In this document: piece after piece, positions 27,765-37,857 of the stretch | Numbering within the stretch: the first letter of the stretch is position 1 | How the letters are laid out: each line of letters starts with the position of its first letter | DNA from: Solirubrobacter pauli | GTDB taxonomy: Bacteria; Actinomycetota; Thermoleophilia; Solirubrobacterales; Solirubrobacteraceae | Direction of reading: 5' to 3' | DNA: 64,000 nt | Assembly (NCBI RefSeq): GCF_003633755.1 | Contig: NZ_RBIL01000002.1 | Span: 1,736,001 to 1,800,000, forward strand | The notes under the pieces: model-generated | Databases searched by the model: none | The model's input: the letters and a program-made list of their open reading frames with translations, nothing else | What the model was told of the DNA's origin: nothing | Made by a program: the position numbers and the translations under genes

Positions 27765-30700
27765 CTACGTCTCGAGCGCGTGCGCGAGCTCGCGCGTCGA
27801 CGTCGCGCCCAGCTTGCGCAGTGCGCTGCCCAGCTTGATCTGGATGATGCGCGGCGTCACGAACAGTTCCTGGGCGATCTCGCGCTCGGCCCGGCCCGCG
27901 GCGGCCAGCGCCGCGACGCGCCGCTCGGTCGCGGTCAGCGCCGACACGCCGCGGGCGACCGCCGCCGCCGGCTCCACGCCGACCGCGAGCAGCTCCTTGC
28001 GGATCTCCGCCAGCAGCCGCTCGGCGCCGCACACCTCGGCCAGCTCGTGCGCGCGGGTCAGCGGCTCGCGGGCGTAGTCGGGCCGGCCGGCGCGACGGCG
28101 CAGGACGCCCAACGCCGCCAGGGACTTCGCCAGCTCGAGCCGCGACGACCCGCGGCCGACGATCTCCACCGCCTCCTCCAGCCGTTCCAGACCCTCGGGG
28201 CCTTCGAGCAGGCCCAGCACGCGCAGGGAGCGCGCGACGGTGCCGGGCGCGCCCCAGTCGCGTGCCCGGTCGAGCTCCTCGGCGGCGAGCGCCACGGCCT
28301 TCTTGTTCATGCCCAGCGCGTCCAGCGCCACGGCGCGCAGGCCGCTCCAGCGGGCCGCGGCGGGGTTGTGGTAGTGGCGGAAGCGGTCCGCGTACTCCTC
28401 GCTGGCCTCGATCGCCTCCTCGTAGGAGCCTTCGGCCACCAGCAGCTCCAGGCGGGCGTTGCACCAGTAGCGGGCGCCGTCGGAGCGGGGCGAGCGCTCA
28501 CGGGCACGCAGCAGCGCGGTACGCGCCTCCGGGAGGTTGCCGCGCTCGGTCAGGCACCAGGAGAGGTGAGCCGCGTTCCATTGCAGCGTGTCCGGGCCGT
28601 AGCCCCAGGACTCGGCCTGGTCGAAGGACGCGCGCAGCTCCTCCTCGGCGTCGAGCAGGTCGCCGCGCCAGAAGAGCGTGAAGCCGCGCCACAGGTACAT
28701 GCCGGTGACGGCGAACAGGGAGCCGCGGCGGTGCGCGTCGACCATGCCCAGGTCGAACAGCTGCAAGGCCTCGTCGCGGTCGCCGACGATCAGCGGCAGC
28801 AGCGCGGCGAGCGTCAGCAGGTTCGGGTCGCGTGCCTGCAGCTCGCCGCCGGCCAGTGCCCGGAACGCCTGCGGGACGACCTCGTCGATGTGCCCGCCGG
28901 CCTGCGTCCACTCCAGCGCGGCGACCGCACCCGCGAGCTTCTCGCCCAGCGTCCGCAACGGCTTGCCGCGCCACTCGCGGATCGGGTGCATCTCGTCCGG
29001 GTCCATCGCCCCGAACGGCACGCCCATCAACGCGAAAGCGCGCAGGCCGAGCGCCTCGTCGGCGAACTCCGGCGGCAGCGCGGCGGCGGCCTCCAAGGCG
29101 ACGCGCGAGCCTTCCGCGGGCGAGCTGGTGAACAGCAGCGCGCGGCCGAGCGCGTTGGCGGCGCGGACGCGCAGGTTCAGGTCCGTCAGCCCGTCGTAGG
29201 CCTCGCGCAGGTGCAACGCGCTGTCGGGGCCGCGGACGAGCGCCTCGGCCTCCCCCAGGTCCAGCAGCAGCCGCGGACGGTCCTCGGCGGCCGGCGGCTC
29301 CTCGAGCGCGCGCTGCAGGTAGCCGACGCAGCTGTCCACCGCGCCGCGCGCCATGGCGGCGTTGCCGGCGTCGTGCAGCAGCCGGGAGACCTGCGCGTCA
29401 CCGCGTCCGGGCGTGAGCATCAGCTGGCCCGCGACCTGGTCCAGGCTCGCGCCGCGCTCGCGCAGCACGGCGGCGGCGCGGGCGTGCAGCAGCTCGCGCT
29501 CACCGAGTGGCAGGCCGGTGTAGACCGCGTCCCGCACCAGCGGGTGGACGAAGCCGGGCGGCGGCTCCGGGCGCAGGATCTCCGCGCGCGCCAGCGCCGC
29601 CATCGCGCCCGCGACCTGCGCCTCATCCAGGCCGCAGATGCCCGCGACGGCCGGCAGGTCGGCGCTCTCGCCCAGGACGGCGACCGCACGCGCGACGCTC
29701 GCCGCCTCACCCGGCAGTCGCGCGAGCCGCAGCAGCACGGAGCTCGACACGGCGCGCGAGCCGATCGCACGCACGACGTCGGCGTGCGCGGCGTCGGGTT
29801 TGACCTGATCGGTCTCCAGCGCGTTCAGCAGCTGGCGGACGAGCAGCGGGTTGCCGCCGGTGGTGCCGTGGCAGGCCTGGCGGAACGCGTCGTCGGGCTC
29901 CGCGCCGAGCCGCTTGGCGACCAGCTCGCCGACGGCCTCCTCCGAGAGCGGGCCGGGGCGCACGTGGGCGGTCGCGGGGTCGTTGGCGATCTCGGCCAGC
30001 AGCGCAGCGTCCGTCGGCGCGTCGCCGGTCCGGACGCTCGCGGTGACGAGCACCGGCTGGCCCTCCAGCCGCCGCACGAGGTAGGCGAGGAAGCGCAGGC
30101 TCGGGCGGTCGCACCAGTGCAGGTCGTCGACCTCGAGCAGCAGCGGGTGCTCGGCCGCGAGGTTCAACGTGAGCCAGTACAGGCCGTGCAGCGCGGCGAA
30201 GCTCGCGTCGCCGGCCGGGACGCCGTTCTCCGGCGAGGCGAACACGACGCCCGCCGCGGCCGCCGCGCCGGTGAGCACCGACGGGTCGGTGACCACGCCT
30301 TCGAACAGCTGGCGCACCACGCCGAACGGGAACTCGCGCTCGAGCTCGCCTGCCCGCGCGTTGAGCACGGTGGCGCCTTCGCCGGTCGCGCGGCGGCGGA
30401 ACTCGGCCAGGAGCCGCGACTTGCCGATGCCCGGCGGTCCCTCGATCAGCACCGCGCGACCCTCTCCGAGGGTCGCCTCGGCGAGCAGGTTGTCCAGCAC
30501 GTGGACCTCGCGGTCGCGTTCCACGAGCGTCGACGAGCGCGGGACCGGCTTCGGCCGCGCCGGCTCGGCGGCGGCCGGCTCGTCACGCAGCAGCTGCTGG
30601 TGGAGCGCGACCAGCGACGCGCCCGGCGAGCTGCCGAGCTCCTCGCGCAGCAGCACGCGGATGTCCTCGTAGACGCGCAACGCCTCGTTGACGTTCCCGC

Positions 30701-31322
30701 GTGCCTTGAGCACCTCCATCAGCACGCCCCGCGCCGACTCGCGGAAGGGCTGGCTCTGCACCGCGGCCCGCGCGGCCTGCTCGGCCTCGGGCAGCGCCGC
30801 ACCGCCGAGCTGCGCGCCCGCGCGGGCCATCGCCTCCAGCGCCTCCACGCGCAGGTCGGCCAGCTCGGAGCGCTTCGTGTCGATCCACGGCGCCTCCAGG
30901 CCGGGCAGCAGGCCACGGTCGGCGATCTCGACGGCCTCGCGCGCGGCGTCCCACGCCTGGTCTGGGCCGGAGACGCGCGCCTCGCGCACGCACGCGTGGG
31001 CGATCTCCCAGTCGATCCACGTGTCCTCGGGGAGCACGAGCTGCAGCTCCGAGCGGCCCTCGAGCACCCCCGGGCCGAGTGCCTTGCGCAGGCGGCTGAG
31101 CGGCGGCGCGAGCAGCGACTCGTAGGCGGGCGGGGTGCCCTTGCCCGACCAGAGCGCCTCCGCCAGCTCGTCGCGGCGAACCGGCCGGTCGCGGTTGAGC
31201 GCGAGGTACGCGAGCAGCAGCCGCCCTTGGCGTCCGCGCAGGGACTCTTCGAGCCTCCGTCCCTGGAGCTCCACGATCAGTCGACCGCATAGCTGGATGC
31301 GGGTCGAGTCCCTCACGACCAC
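27765..31322 (-). CDS. giant regulator: BTAD (SARP-like) plus AAA ATPase plus LuxR HTH
   Basis: 1185 residues. An N-terminal OmpR-like winged helix (about 8-95; [20 protein letters not shown]) and BTAD helical domain (about 100-250) as in SARP activators; an ATPase domain with Walker [16 protein letters not shown] (about 300); a long TPR-rich region; and a C-terminal LuxR-like HTH ([20 protein letters not shown], then [20 protein letters not shown]). The recognition helix [14 protein letters not shown] is unusual: LuxR proteins normally have TVxxH before the second part. Having a potential DNA-binding domain at each end is atypical. GTG start, divergent from catalase with a 78-nt gap. Confidence 0.88.
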   Translation of the reverse strand: MVVRDSTRIQLCGRLIVELQGRRLEESLRGRQGRLLLAYLALNRDRPVRRDELAEALWSGKGTPPAYESLLAPPLSRLRKALGPGVLEGRSELQLVLPEDTWIDWEIAHACVREARVSGPDQAWDAAREAVEIADRGLLPGLEAPWIDTKRSELADLRVEALEAMARAGAQLGGAALPEAEQAARAAVQSQPFRESARGVLMEVLKARGNVNEALRVYEDIRVLLREELGSSPGASLVALHQQLLRDEPAAAEPARPKPVPRSSTLVERDREVHVLDNLLAEATLGEGRAVLIEGPPGIGKSRLLAEFRRRATGEGATVLNARAGELEREFPFGVVRQLFEGVVTDPSVLTGAAAAAGVVFASPENGVPAGDASFAALHGLYWLTLNLAAEHPLLLEVDDLHWCDRPSLRFLAYLVRRLEGQPVLVTASVRTGDAPTDAALLAEIANDPATAHVRPGPLSEEAVGELVAKRLGAEPDDAFRQACHGTTGGNPLLVRQLLNALETDQVKPDAAHADVVRAIGSRAVSSSVLLRLARLPGEAASVARAVAVLGESADLPAVAGICGLDEAQVAGAMAALARAEILRPEPPPGFVHPLVRDAVYTGLPLGERELLHARAAAVLRERGASLDQVAGQLMLTPGRGDAQVSRLLHDAGNAAMARGAVDSCVGYLQRALEEPPAAEDRPRLLLDLGEAEALVRGPDSALHLREAYDGLTDLNLRVRAANALGRALLFTSSPAEGSRVALEAAAALPPEFADEALGLRAFALMGVPFGAMDPDEMHPIREWRGKPLRTLGEKLAGAVAALEWTQAGGHIDEVVPQAFRALAGGELQARDPNLLTLAALLPLIVGDRDEALQLFDLGMVDAHRRGSLFAVTGMYLWRGFTLFWRGDLLDAEEELRASFDQAESWGYGPDTLQWNAAHLSWCLTERGNLPEARTALLRARERSPRSDGARYWCNARLELLVAEGSYEEAIEASEEYADRFRHYHNPAAARWSGLRAVALDALGMNKKAVALAAEELDRARDWGAPGTVARSLRVLGLLEGPEGLERLEEAVEIVGRGSSRLELAKSLAALGVLRRRAGRPDYAREPLTRAHELAEVCGAERLLAEIRKELLAVGVEPAAAVARGVSALTATERRVAALAAAGRAEREIAQELFVTPRIIQIKLGSALRKLGATSTRELAHALET

Positions 31323-31400
31323 GCGATGAATCTAACGAGCGCGAAGGTCGGATGCAGCTTTCTGATCCCTTCTGGACGAAGGATGGGTAGCGCTGCAGAT

Positions 31401-33041
31401 ATGAGCGAGCGCAAGGATTTGACGACGCGTCAAGGCCACCCGGTCTACGACAACCAGAACCTGCGAACGGTCGGACCGCGGGGCCCGGCGACGCTGGAGA
31501 ACTACCACTTCCTCGAGAAGATGAGCCACTTCGACCGGGAGCGCATCCCGGAGCGGGTGGTCCACGCGCGCGGGGCGACGGCGTTCGGGCACTTCGAGGC
31601 CACGGGCAAGGTCGGGGACGAGCCGATCGCCAAGTACACGCGGGCCAAGCTCTTCCAGGAAGCGGGCAAGCGGACCGACGTCGCGCTGCGCTTCTCCACG
31701 GTGGCCGGTGGACGCGATTCCTCCGAGGCGGTTCGCGACCCGCGCGGCTTCGCGCTGAAGTTCTACACCGAGGACGGCAACTGGGACCTCGTCGGCAACA
31801 ACCTCGGCGTGTTCTTCATCCGCGACGCGATCAAGTTCCCGGACTTCATCCACTCCCAGAAGCCGGACCCCGTCACGTTCGAGCGCCAGGTACCCAACCG
31901 GGTCTTCGACTTCATCTCGCAGTCGCCCGAGGCCATGCACATGGTCATGCTCGTGTTCTCGCCGCGCGGCACGCCTGCGTCCTACCGGACCATGCAGGGC
32001 TTCGGCGTGAACACCTACAAGTGGGTCAACGCGGCCGGCGAGACCGTGCTCGTCAAGTACCACTGGCACCCGAAGCAGGGCGTGAAGTCGTGGGCGGGCA
32101 GCGACCTCGCCACCGTCCAGGGGCAGGAGCTCGGCGTCCACACCAAGGACCTCTACGACGCGATCCTCGCCGGCGACCACCCCGAGTGGGACCTCTACGT
32201 CCAGATCATGGAGGACCACGACCATCCGGAGCTCGACTGGGACCCGCTCGACGACACGAAGACGTGGCCCGAGAACGACTTCCCGCTGCGTCATGTCGGC
32301 ACGATGCAGCTCAACCGCATCCCCGGGAACTTCTTCGCCGAGTCCGAGCAGATCGCGTTCGGCACCGGCGTGCTCGTCGACGGGCTGGACTTCTCCGACG
32401 ACAAGATGCTCGTCGGCCGCACGTTCTCCTACTCGGACACGCAGCGCTACCGGGTCGGCACGAACTACCTGCAGCTGCCCGTGAACGCGCCCCAGACGCG
32501 CGTCGCCACGAACCTGCGCGACGGCGAGATGGCCTACTACGTGGACGAGGCCGGCGACAACCCGTCGGTGAACTACGAGCCGTCGGTCACCGGCGGTCTC
32601 GAGGAGGCCGAGAAGCCGAGCCACGTCGAGCAGGGGCCGATGATCGAGGGCCGGATCGGCCGCGGGCGGATCCCGCGGACCAACGACTACAAGCAGGCCG
32701 GCGAGCGCTTCCAGCTCTCCGAGCAGTGGGAGAAGGACGACCTCGTCGCCAACCTCTCCGACGCGCTCAACCAGTGCGACCGCCACATCCAGGAGCGGAT
32801 GCTCTGGCACCTCTACATGGTCGACGACGAGCTCGGCGCCCGGGTCGGCGAGGGCATCGGCATCGGGCTCGACGAGGTCAAGTCGCTCGAGCCGCTGGCG
32901 ACGCAGACGCTCAACGACGAGGAGCGCGAGCGCCTCGCGAACCTGGGTCAGAACGGCCCGCGCGACGTCAGCGGCGTCGAGATGACCCACTGCGTGCCCA
33001 ACGAGCGCGTCGAGGTCACCGAGTCGCCGGTCGGCGCGTAG
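31401..33041 (+). CDS. katA: monofunctional haem catalase
   Basis: 546 residues, small-subunit-type clade. [15 protein letters not shown] carries the catalytic His (near residue 55), [20 protein letters not shown] the distal Asn, and [17 protein letters not shown] the Arg and proximal Tyr haem ligand. It decomposes hydrogen peroxide in the cytoplasm. The C-terminal 60 residues ([20 protein letters not shown]) are a helical extension. I prefer ATG 31401 ([20 protein letters not shown]); an in-frame ATG at 31383 is possible. The 5' region is shared with the divergent BTAD regulator, a possible but unproven regulatory link. Confidence 0.95.
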   Translation: MSERKDLTTRQGHPVYDNQNLRTVGPRGPATLENYHFLEKMSHFDRERIPERVVHARGATAFGHFEATGKVGDEPIAKYTRAKLFQEAGKRTDVALRFSTVAGGRDSSEAVRDPRGFALKFYTEDGNWDLVGNNLGVFFIRDAIKFPDFIHSQKPDPVTFERQVPNRVFDFISQSPEAMHMVMLVFSPRGTPASYRTMQGFGVNTYKWVNAAGETVLVKYHWHPKQGVKSWAGSDLATVQGQELGVHTKDLYDAILAGDHPEWDLYVQIMEDHDHPELDWDPLDDTKTWPENDFPLRHVGTMQLNRIPGNFFAESEQIAFGTGVLVDGLDFSDDKMLVGRTFSYSDTQRYRVGTNYLQLPVNAPQTRVATNLRDGEMAYYVDEAGDNPSVNYEPSVTGGLEEAEKPSHVEQGPMIEGRIGRGRIPRTNDYKQAGERFQLSEQWEKDDLVANLSDALNQCDRHIQERMLWHLYMVDDELGARVGEGIGIGLDEVKSLEPLATQTLNDEERERLANLGQNGPRDVSGVEMTHCVPNERVEVTESPVGA

Positions 33042-33042
33042 A

Positions 33043-33059
33043 GCGCCCGCCGCGGGCGC
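33043..33059. terminator. GC hairpin directly after katA
   Basis: GCGCCCG, 3-nt loop, CGGGCGC, starting 2 nt after the catalase stop codon. No T-run follows; a plausible T-less terminator for katA. Confidence 0.45.
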
Positions 33060-33106
33060 GGAAGCTGCCGTGCCCGCGGCGTAAGCGGACATTTCGGCCC
33101 GTTAGC

Positions 33107-33133
33107 GCAAGTCTGGACGCTTGTTGGCGTTTG
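33107..33133 (+). promoter_or_regulatory. sigma28-like promoter candidate before the EAL gene
   Basis: GCAAGTCT (33107-33114), 11-nt spacer, GGCGTTTG (33126-33133), compared with the FliA/WhiG-type consensus TAAAGTTT-N11-GCCGATAA. The AAG and final T of the -35 and four of six core -10 bases agree. It shares CAAGYCTGGACG with the candidate before the chemoreceptor gene. The predicted start site is about 30 nt upstream of ATG 33171. Confidence 0.4.
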
Positions 33134-33170
33134 CGCTTTGTGTCCAACGGCCATCCCACGTAAAGCCGAC

Positions 33171-34799
33171 ATGTCCCCATTGCTGACAGCCCGCCCATCC
33201 GTTTCCGTCACGCTGCGGTTGCTGGCCGCCGTGGCCGTCACCGCGGTGGTGGCGGCGTTCGTCCCGCTCGCCGGCGGCGACCGCGAGTCCAGCGCCGCGA
33301 TCCCGGCCTGCCTGGCCGTGGCGATCGTCTGCGCCGCGCTCTGCAGCCACCTGCTGTGGGCGTCCTCCAACGCGCTGGGCGACCGCTGCCTGCGCTGGCT
33401 CGCGATCGGCACCACCATCGCGTTCGTCGGGTTGATCACGACGCTGATGGCGCTCCCGAGCGTCTTCGCGGGCGGCGGGCCGGTCGACAGCGGCGCGGAC
33501 TCCGCGGCCGCGCGCTACCTCGTCTGGCACGTCTTCCTGATCGCCGGCGCCGCGCTCGCGCTGTCGAGCGTGCGCGCGACGACCCGCAACCTGTCCATCT
33601 TCGGCGGCCTGGGTGCCCTCCTCCTCGCCTGGGCCGCCGTCGCTTCCTCCCCGTTCGGCGATCTCGCCAACGGGGACGGGTTCTCCCCCACGATGCGTGC
33701 GCTGGTCGGGCTCATCGTGCTGGCGCAAGCCGGCGTCGCCGTCCTCTGGTGGCGGCGCGCCGGCGGCGCCATGACGTGGGGTGACATGTGCGTGCTCGCG
33801 CTGATGGGCCTCAGCGCGCTGGACGCCTTCGCCTACATGTGGGCGTTCGGCCTGTTCGCCGGCTCCTGGTGGGCGTCATTGGCGCTGCGCGCCGGCCAGT
33901 TCGCGATCCCGTCGGTGGGTCTGCTGATCGGCTTCATCGCCGTGGCCGAGAAGCTGCGCGAGTTCGAGGACGAGCTCACCGCGAACCTCGTCGCCGAGCG
34001 TGAGCGCGCCCGTGAGCACGAGGAGCGCGTCACGCTCGACGTCCAGCGCCGCGAGCGCATCCAGGCGCGGATGCAGCGGATGATCGACGGCGTCGGCCTC
34101 GACGTGGCGTTCCAGCCGATCGTCGACCTCGCGTCCGGCCGTGTCGTCGGCGCCGAGGCGCTCGCCCGCTTCAAGGACGCCGACGGCAACGCGATCCCCA
34201 CCGAACGCTGCTTCCTCGACGCGCACGCGGTCGACATGGGCGTCGACCTCGAGCTGGCCGTGATCAAGCTCGCCTTGCATTGCCACGAGGCGCGTCTGCC
34301 CGAGGGCCGCTACCTCGCGCTCAACGTCTCCCCCGCCGTGCTCGAGCAGGACGAGCTCGCCTTCGCGATCGCCCGCCACAAGAGCGACCGCCCGCTCGTC
34401 GTCGAGATCACCGAGCACCAGCCGGTCGAGGACTACGTCGCCCTGGGCGCCCAGCTCGACCGCCTGCGCGTGCTCGGCGTGCGCGTCGCCGTCGACGACG
34501 TCGGCTCCGGCTTCGCCTCCTTCCGCCACGTCACGCGCGTGAACCCAAACATCCTCAAGCTCGACCGCACGCTCGTCTGCGGCATCGACGACGACCCGGT
34601 CCGCCAGTCGCTCGCCGCCGCGATCGTCGCCTTCGCCAAGGACGTCGGCGCGACCGTCGTCTCGGAGGGCATCGAGAACGAGAACGAGCTCTGCTGCCTG
34701 AAGAGCTTGGCGGTCGGCTGCGGCCAGGGCTTCTACCTCGCGCGGCCGAACCTCGGCACGGTCGACGCCGAGGTGCCGCAGCTCGCCGCGGTCAGCTGA
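33171..34799 (+). CDS. membrane-anchored EAL-domain c-di-GMP phosphodiesterase
   Basis: 542 residues. About seven hydrophobic segments in residues 8-270 form a membrane sensor region, a short charged coiled coil (ANLVAERERAREHEERVTLD) follows, and an EAL domain fills about 300-540. All usual catalytic features are visible: GAEALARF (the EAL motif), LALNVSP, VVEITEH, VAVDDVGSGFASF, NILKLDR, VVSEGIEN and QGFYLARP, so the enzyme should hydrolyse c-di-GMP. No GGDEF domain. The start ATG 33171 follows a candidate sigma28-like promoter; an in-frame ATG at 33138 would lie downstream of it too. It stands alone between katA and a convergent thioesterase gene. Confidence 0.9.
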   Translation: MSPLLTARPSVSVTLRLLAAVAVTAVVAAFVPLAGGDRESSAAIPACLAVAIVCAALCSHLLWASSNALGDRCLRWLAIGTTIAFVGLITTLMALPSVFAGGGPVDSGADSAAARYLVWHVFLIAGAALALSSVRATTRNLSIFGGLGALLLAWAAVASSPFGDLANGDGFSPTMRALVGLIVLAQAGVAVLWWRRAGGAMTWGDMCVLALMGLSALDAFAYMWAFGLFAGSWWASLALRAGQFAIPSVGLLIGFIAVAEKLREFEDELTANLVAERERAREHEERVTLDVQRRERIQARMQRMIDGVGLDVAFQPIVDLASGRVVGAEALARFKDADGNAIPTERCFLDAHAVDMGVDLELAVIKLALHCHEARLPEGRYLALNVSPAVLEQDELAFAIARHKSDRPLVVEITEHQPVEDYVALGAQLDRLRVLGVRVAVDDVGSGFASFRHVTRVNPNILKLDRTLVCGIDDDPVRQSLAAAIVAFAKDVGATVVSEGIENENELCCLKSLAVGCGQGFYLARPNLGTVDAEVPQLAAVS

Positions 34800-34802
34800 G
34801 GC

Positions 34803-35132
34803 TCAGCCGCGCGCCACGGTGGTGCGTACGACCGCGCAGAGGCGTCCTTCGCCGTCCGCGACGTCCGTCTCCCACACCGCCGTGGTGCGTCCCGAGTGCC
34901 GTCGGCGGGCCACCACGGCCATGGTCCCGGATACGACCGGCCGCAGGAACGACGTCTGGCTCGTCACCACCCGGCCGTCGCCCGCCGTGAGCGCGTCGGC
35001 GATCACCGCGTACACGCCGCCGTGGACCAGCCCGAGCGGTTGCTTCAAGCCGTCGGTGACGGGCACGCGGGCACGCACCTCGCCCTCCGTGGAGGACTCG
35101 ATTTCCAGGTCGATCAGCGCAGATCCGCTCAT
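34803..35132 (-). CDS. PaaI-family hotdog thioesterase
   Basis: 109 residues, single hotdog fold. GLVHGGVYAVIADALT contains the HGG and the downstream acidic residue of the PaaI active site; SQTSFLRPV and GRTTAVWETDVAD complete the sheet. It probably hydrolyses a (possibly aromatic) acyl-CoA. At the short end of the family but all strands appear present. Convergent with the EAL gene (3-nt gap) and divergent from the HTH-RskA-like gene (23-nt gap). Confidence 0.85.
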   Translation of the reverse strand: MSGSALIDLEIESSTEGEVRARVPVTDGLKQPLGLVHGGVYAVIADALTAGDGRVVTSQTSFLRPVVSGTMAVVARRRHSGRTTAVWETDVADGEGRLCAVVRTTVARG

Positions 35133-35155
35133 GGCTTCACTAGGCTAGGGCGCCG

Positions 35156-36307
35156 ATGCCGGCAAGCCGCGCCACCGCGTTCGACAGGCTGGCGCCCGAC
35201 CAGCGCGCGGCCGTGGAGCTCGTCCTCCGCCAGGGACGGTCCTACGGCGAGCTGTCCGACCTGCTCGGGATGCCTGAGGAGACGATCCGCACCCGCGCCC
35301 GCGGCGGCTTGGCCGCGCTCGCACCGGACCTGCCGGCCCCGACGCGGTCGGGCGAGATCGCCGACTGGCTGCTCGGGCAGCAGTCCGAGGCGCACGCCAA
35401 GCGCACCCGCGAGCTCCTCCTGAGCGACCCCACCGCCCACGCCTGGGCGGCGACCGTGGCCGCCCCGCTGCGCGAGGCCGCCGGCGGCGAGGCCGTGCCG
35501 GCCCTGCCCACGAGCCCGGACGCGGAGCCCGCGCGCGTGAACGGCAAGGCGAAGCGCGGCAAGCCCGCGCCGGCTGACGACTCCCTGCGCGCAGGCGCCG
35601 GCCACGACGCGGCCGCGCGCGCGATCCCGGACTTCGGGTTCGACGACGACCCGCCGGCCCCGGCCGGCCGCGACCACGCGGCGCAGGCGCGGCCCGCCCA
35701 CCGCGCGGCCGAGCCGGCCGACCGCGACGACGACGCGCGCCCGCGCCGCGCGGACGACGAGCGCGGCTCCTCGTCGCGGCTCGGCGGCGCGCTGCTGATC
35801 GGCGCCGCGGTCGTGGTCGTCGCGGTCGTCATCGCGTTCGTCCTCCTGCGCGGCGACGACGAGCCGGAGACCGCGTCCACCGGCTCCGACGTGCCCACCC
35901 AGACGGCGACGCCGGCCACGACGGCCGTCGGCACCGCGCAGTTCGCGCTGCGCGGCCCGGCCGGGTCGAGCGCGATCGCGCTCGGGCAGCTGTTCCGCGC
36001 CGGCGACGACACGGTGCGCTTCGCGATCGCGGGCCAGGGCATCGAGCCGAACGCCGACGGCGAGCGGTACTCGATCTGGCTCACGCGCAAGTCGGGCAAG
36101 CCGCTGCTGCTCGGCGACGTCAACGCGCCGGTCGGCAGGGACGGCCAGCTGACCGCGGCCGGCCCGGGCAACGACGACACCGACGCGTTCGTCCAGTGGC
36201 TGCAGACCTACGACAGCATGGCCATCACGCTCGACGCCAAGGGCGCCAAGGAGCCGGGCAAGGTCATCGTCACCGGCCCGCTCCCCACTGCCGCGGCCGG
36301 CGGCTAG
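35156..36307 (+). CDS. HTH - transmembrane - RskA-like fusion protein
   Basis: 383 residues. Residues 8-58 are a sigma-70 region 4-like HTH (LAPDQRAAVELVLRQGRSYG, LSDLLGMPEETIRTRARGGL). Residues 64-105 (SGEIADWLLGQQSEAHAKRT) look like the cytosolic part of an anti-sigma factor. A Pro/Asp/Arg-rich linker (about 110-205) leads to one membrane helix (about 209-231) and a C-terminal extracytoplasmic domain (about 250-380) resembling the RskA sensor domain (GERYSIWLTRKSGKPLLLGD, ITLDAKGAKEPGKVIVTGPL). The protein thus joins a sigma-like DNA-binding element to an anti-sigma-like membrane sensor. No sigma factor gene is adjacent. Its stop overlaps the convergent oxidase stop (CTAG). Confidence 0.75.
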   Translation: MPASRATAFDRLAPDQRAAVELVLRQGRSYGELSDLLGMPEETIRTRARGGLAALAPDLPAPTRSGEIADWLLGQQSEAHAKRTRELLLSDPTAHAWAATVAAPLREAAGGEAVPALPTSPDAEPARVNGKAKRGKPAPADDSLRAGAGHDAAARAIPDFGFDDDPPAPAGRDHAAQARPAHRAAEPADRDDDARPRRADDERGSSSRLGGALLIGAAVVVVAVVIAFVLLRGDDEPETASTGSDVPTQTATPATTAVGTAQFALRGPAGSSAIALGQLFRAGDDTVRFAIAGQGIEPNADGERYSIWLTRKSGKPLLLGDVNAPVGRDGQLTAAGPGNDDTDAFVQWLQTYDSMAITLDAKGAKEPGKVIVTGPLPTAAAGG

Positions 36308-37857
36308 TCCAGGAGCAGCTTGCCGGGGTTCATGACCCCGGCCGGGTCGCAGCGCGTCTTCACCGCGCGCAGCAGCTCCAGCCCCAGCTCGCCGACCTCG
36401 TCGCCGAGGTAGGGCGCGTGGTCACGGCCGACCGCGTGGTGGTGCGTGATCGTCCCGCCCGCCGCGACGATCGCGCGCGAGGCGGCGGCCTTGAAGGCGC
36501 CCCACTGCGCGACCGGGTCGTCGGACTGCGCGCCCAGCACCGTGAAGTACAGCGACGCGCCGGTCGGGTACAGGTGCGAGATGTGGCAGCCGACGTGCAG
36601 CCCCGGAAGCGCGGCCAGCACCGCACGGTAGAGCCGTTCCAGGTTGCTCCACGTCGTCGCCGTCTCGATCGTCTCGACGAGCACGCCGCGGTCCATCAGG
36701 TCGTCGCGCAGGTGCGGGCCGGCGAAGCGGGACTTCTCCCACGCGTGCCCCGGCGACGGCCCCAGCGGCAGCGCGCCCCCGCGGACGAGCTTGCGCGCCG
36801 CGCTGGCCCGTCCCGTCGCGCCCTGCCAGCCGCACACGAGCAGGCAGCGTCCGCCCAGCAGCCGCCGCCCGACCGTGCCGGTGCCGGCCAGCGCCAGCGA
36901 CGTCCGCGTCTCCTCCTCGTCGGAGAGCCGCGCGATGTCGGGCGCGATCCCGTCCTGCTCGAGCGTTCGCAGCAGCTCGGCGCCGGCGAGGAACGACTCC
37001 ACCGACCACGCGTCGTAGGACGCCTCCACCCGCCGCCGCACGCGCAGCGCCACGGAGGTGATCACGCCCAGCGTCCCCTCGGACCCGAGGACCAGCTCCC
37101 GCAGCGAGGGCCCGGCGGCCGAGGCCGGGGCGTCCAGCGTCGACAGGGCTCCCGAGGGCGCCACGCACGCGACGCCGACGACCTGCTCGTCGATCCGTCC
37201 GTGCCCGGTGGACGTCTGCCCGGCCGAGCGCGTCGCCGCGCACCCGCCGACGGTCGCCCACTCGTACGACTGCGGCACGTGGCTGAGCATCAGCCCTTGC
37301 GCGCGGAGCGCCGCGTCCGCCTCCGGCAGCCGGATTCCCGGCTCGAAGACCGCGATCAGCGACCACGGGTCGATCGAGACGACCTTGTCCAGCCGCCCCA
37401 GGTCCAGCGACACGAGCGCCGCGCAGCGCCCGCGCTCCCCCGCGAGCCCGCCGACCACGCTCGTCCCGCCCCCGAACGGCACGACGGCCACGCCGTACTC
37501 CGAGCACGCGTGCAGCACGGCGGCCACCGCCCGGGCGTCCCGCGGGATGACGACCACGTCCGGCGCGGACGCGAAGTCACCCGCCCGCGAGGCGAGCAGG
37601 TCCAGGTAGGACTTGCCGCGCGAGCGCAGCACACGGGCCTCGACGTCGTCGCGCACCTCGGCGACGGCCTCCATCCGCTCACGCAGCCCGGCGGGCAGTG
37701 CGGGCGCGGGCAGCGCGATCGCGTCGAGCTCGACCGGCCGGGAGACGACCTCACCCGAGACGCCGAGCTCGGACCGCAGGATCTCACCCGCGTGCTCGGG
37801 CAGCGACGGCCCGGCCCCGGGCTCGCCCCAGCCCCAGAAGACCTGCTCGCGCCTCAC
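36304..37857 (-). CDS. FAD-binding oxidase, alkyldihydroxyacetonephosphate synthase-like
   Basis: 517 residues. FAD-binding domain (about 95-280): PDVVVIPRDARAVAAVLHAC, VPFGGGTSVVGGLAGE, TVGGCAATRSAGQTSTGHGR, LGSEGTLGVITSVALRV; C-terminal oxidase domain with HISHLYPTGASLYFTVLGAQ, ITHHHAVGRDHAPYL and KTRCDPAGVMNPGKLLL. The HHHAVGRDH run is a hallmark of the AGPS group that makes ether-lipid precursors; in bacteria many such proteins have unknown substrates. GTG start at 37857, overlapping the apt stop by 4 nt; the longer open frame is antisense noise. It is the last gene of the minus-strand run from proS. Confidence 0.87.
   Translation of the reverse strand: MRREQVFWGWGEPGAGPSLPEHAGEILRSELGVSGEVVSRPVELDAIALPAPALPAGLRERMEAVAEVRDDVEARVLRSRGKSYLDLLASRAGDFASAPDVVVIPRDARAVAAVLHACSEYGVAVVPFGGGTSVVGGLAGERGRCAALVSLDLGRLDKVVSIDPWSLIAVFEPGIRLPEADAALRAQGLMLSHVPQSYEWATVGGCAATRSAGQTSTGHGRIDEQVVGVACVAPSGALSTLDAPASAAGPSLRELVLGSEGTLGVITSVALRVRRRVEASYDAWSVESFLAGAELLRTLEQDGIAPDIARLSDEEETRTSLALAGTGTVGRRLLGGRCLLVCGWQGATGRASAARKLVRGGALPLGPSPGHAWEKSRFAGPHLRDDLMDRGVLVETIETATTWSNLERLYRAVLAALPGLHVGCHISHLYPTGASLYFTVLGAQSDDPVAQWGAFKAAASRAIVAAGGTITHHHAVGRDHAPYLGDEVGELGLELLRAVKTRCDPAGVMNPGKLLLD

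Noticed and set aside
26343-31292. Very long plus-strand open frame (about 1650 codons) antisense to the FAD oxidase and BTAD regulator
   Set aside because: The sequence is Arg/Gly/Ala/Leu-rich with no domain. It mirrors real genes on the other strand that have clear motifs; long antisense frames are expected at this GC content.
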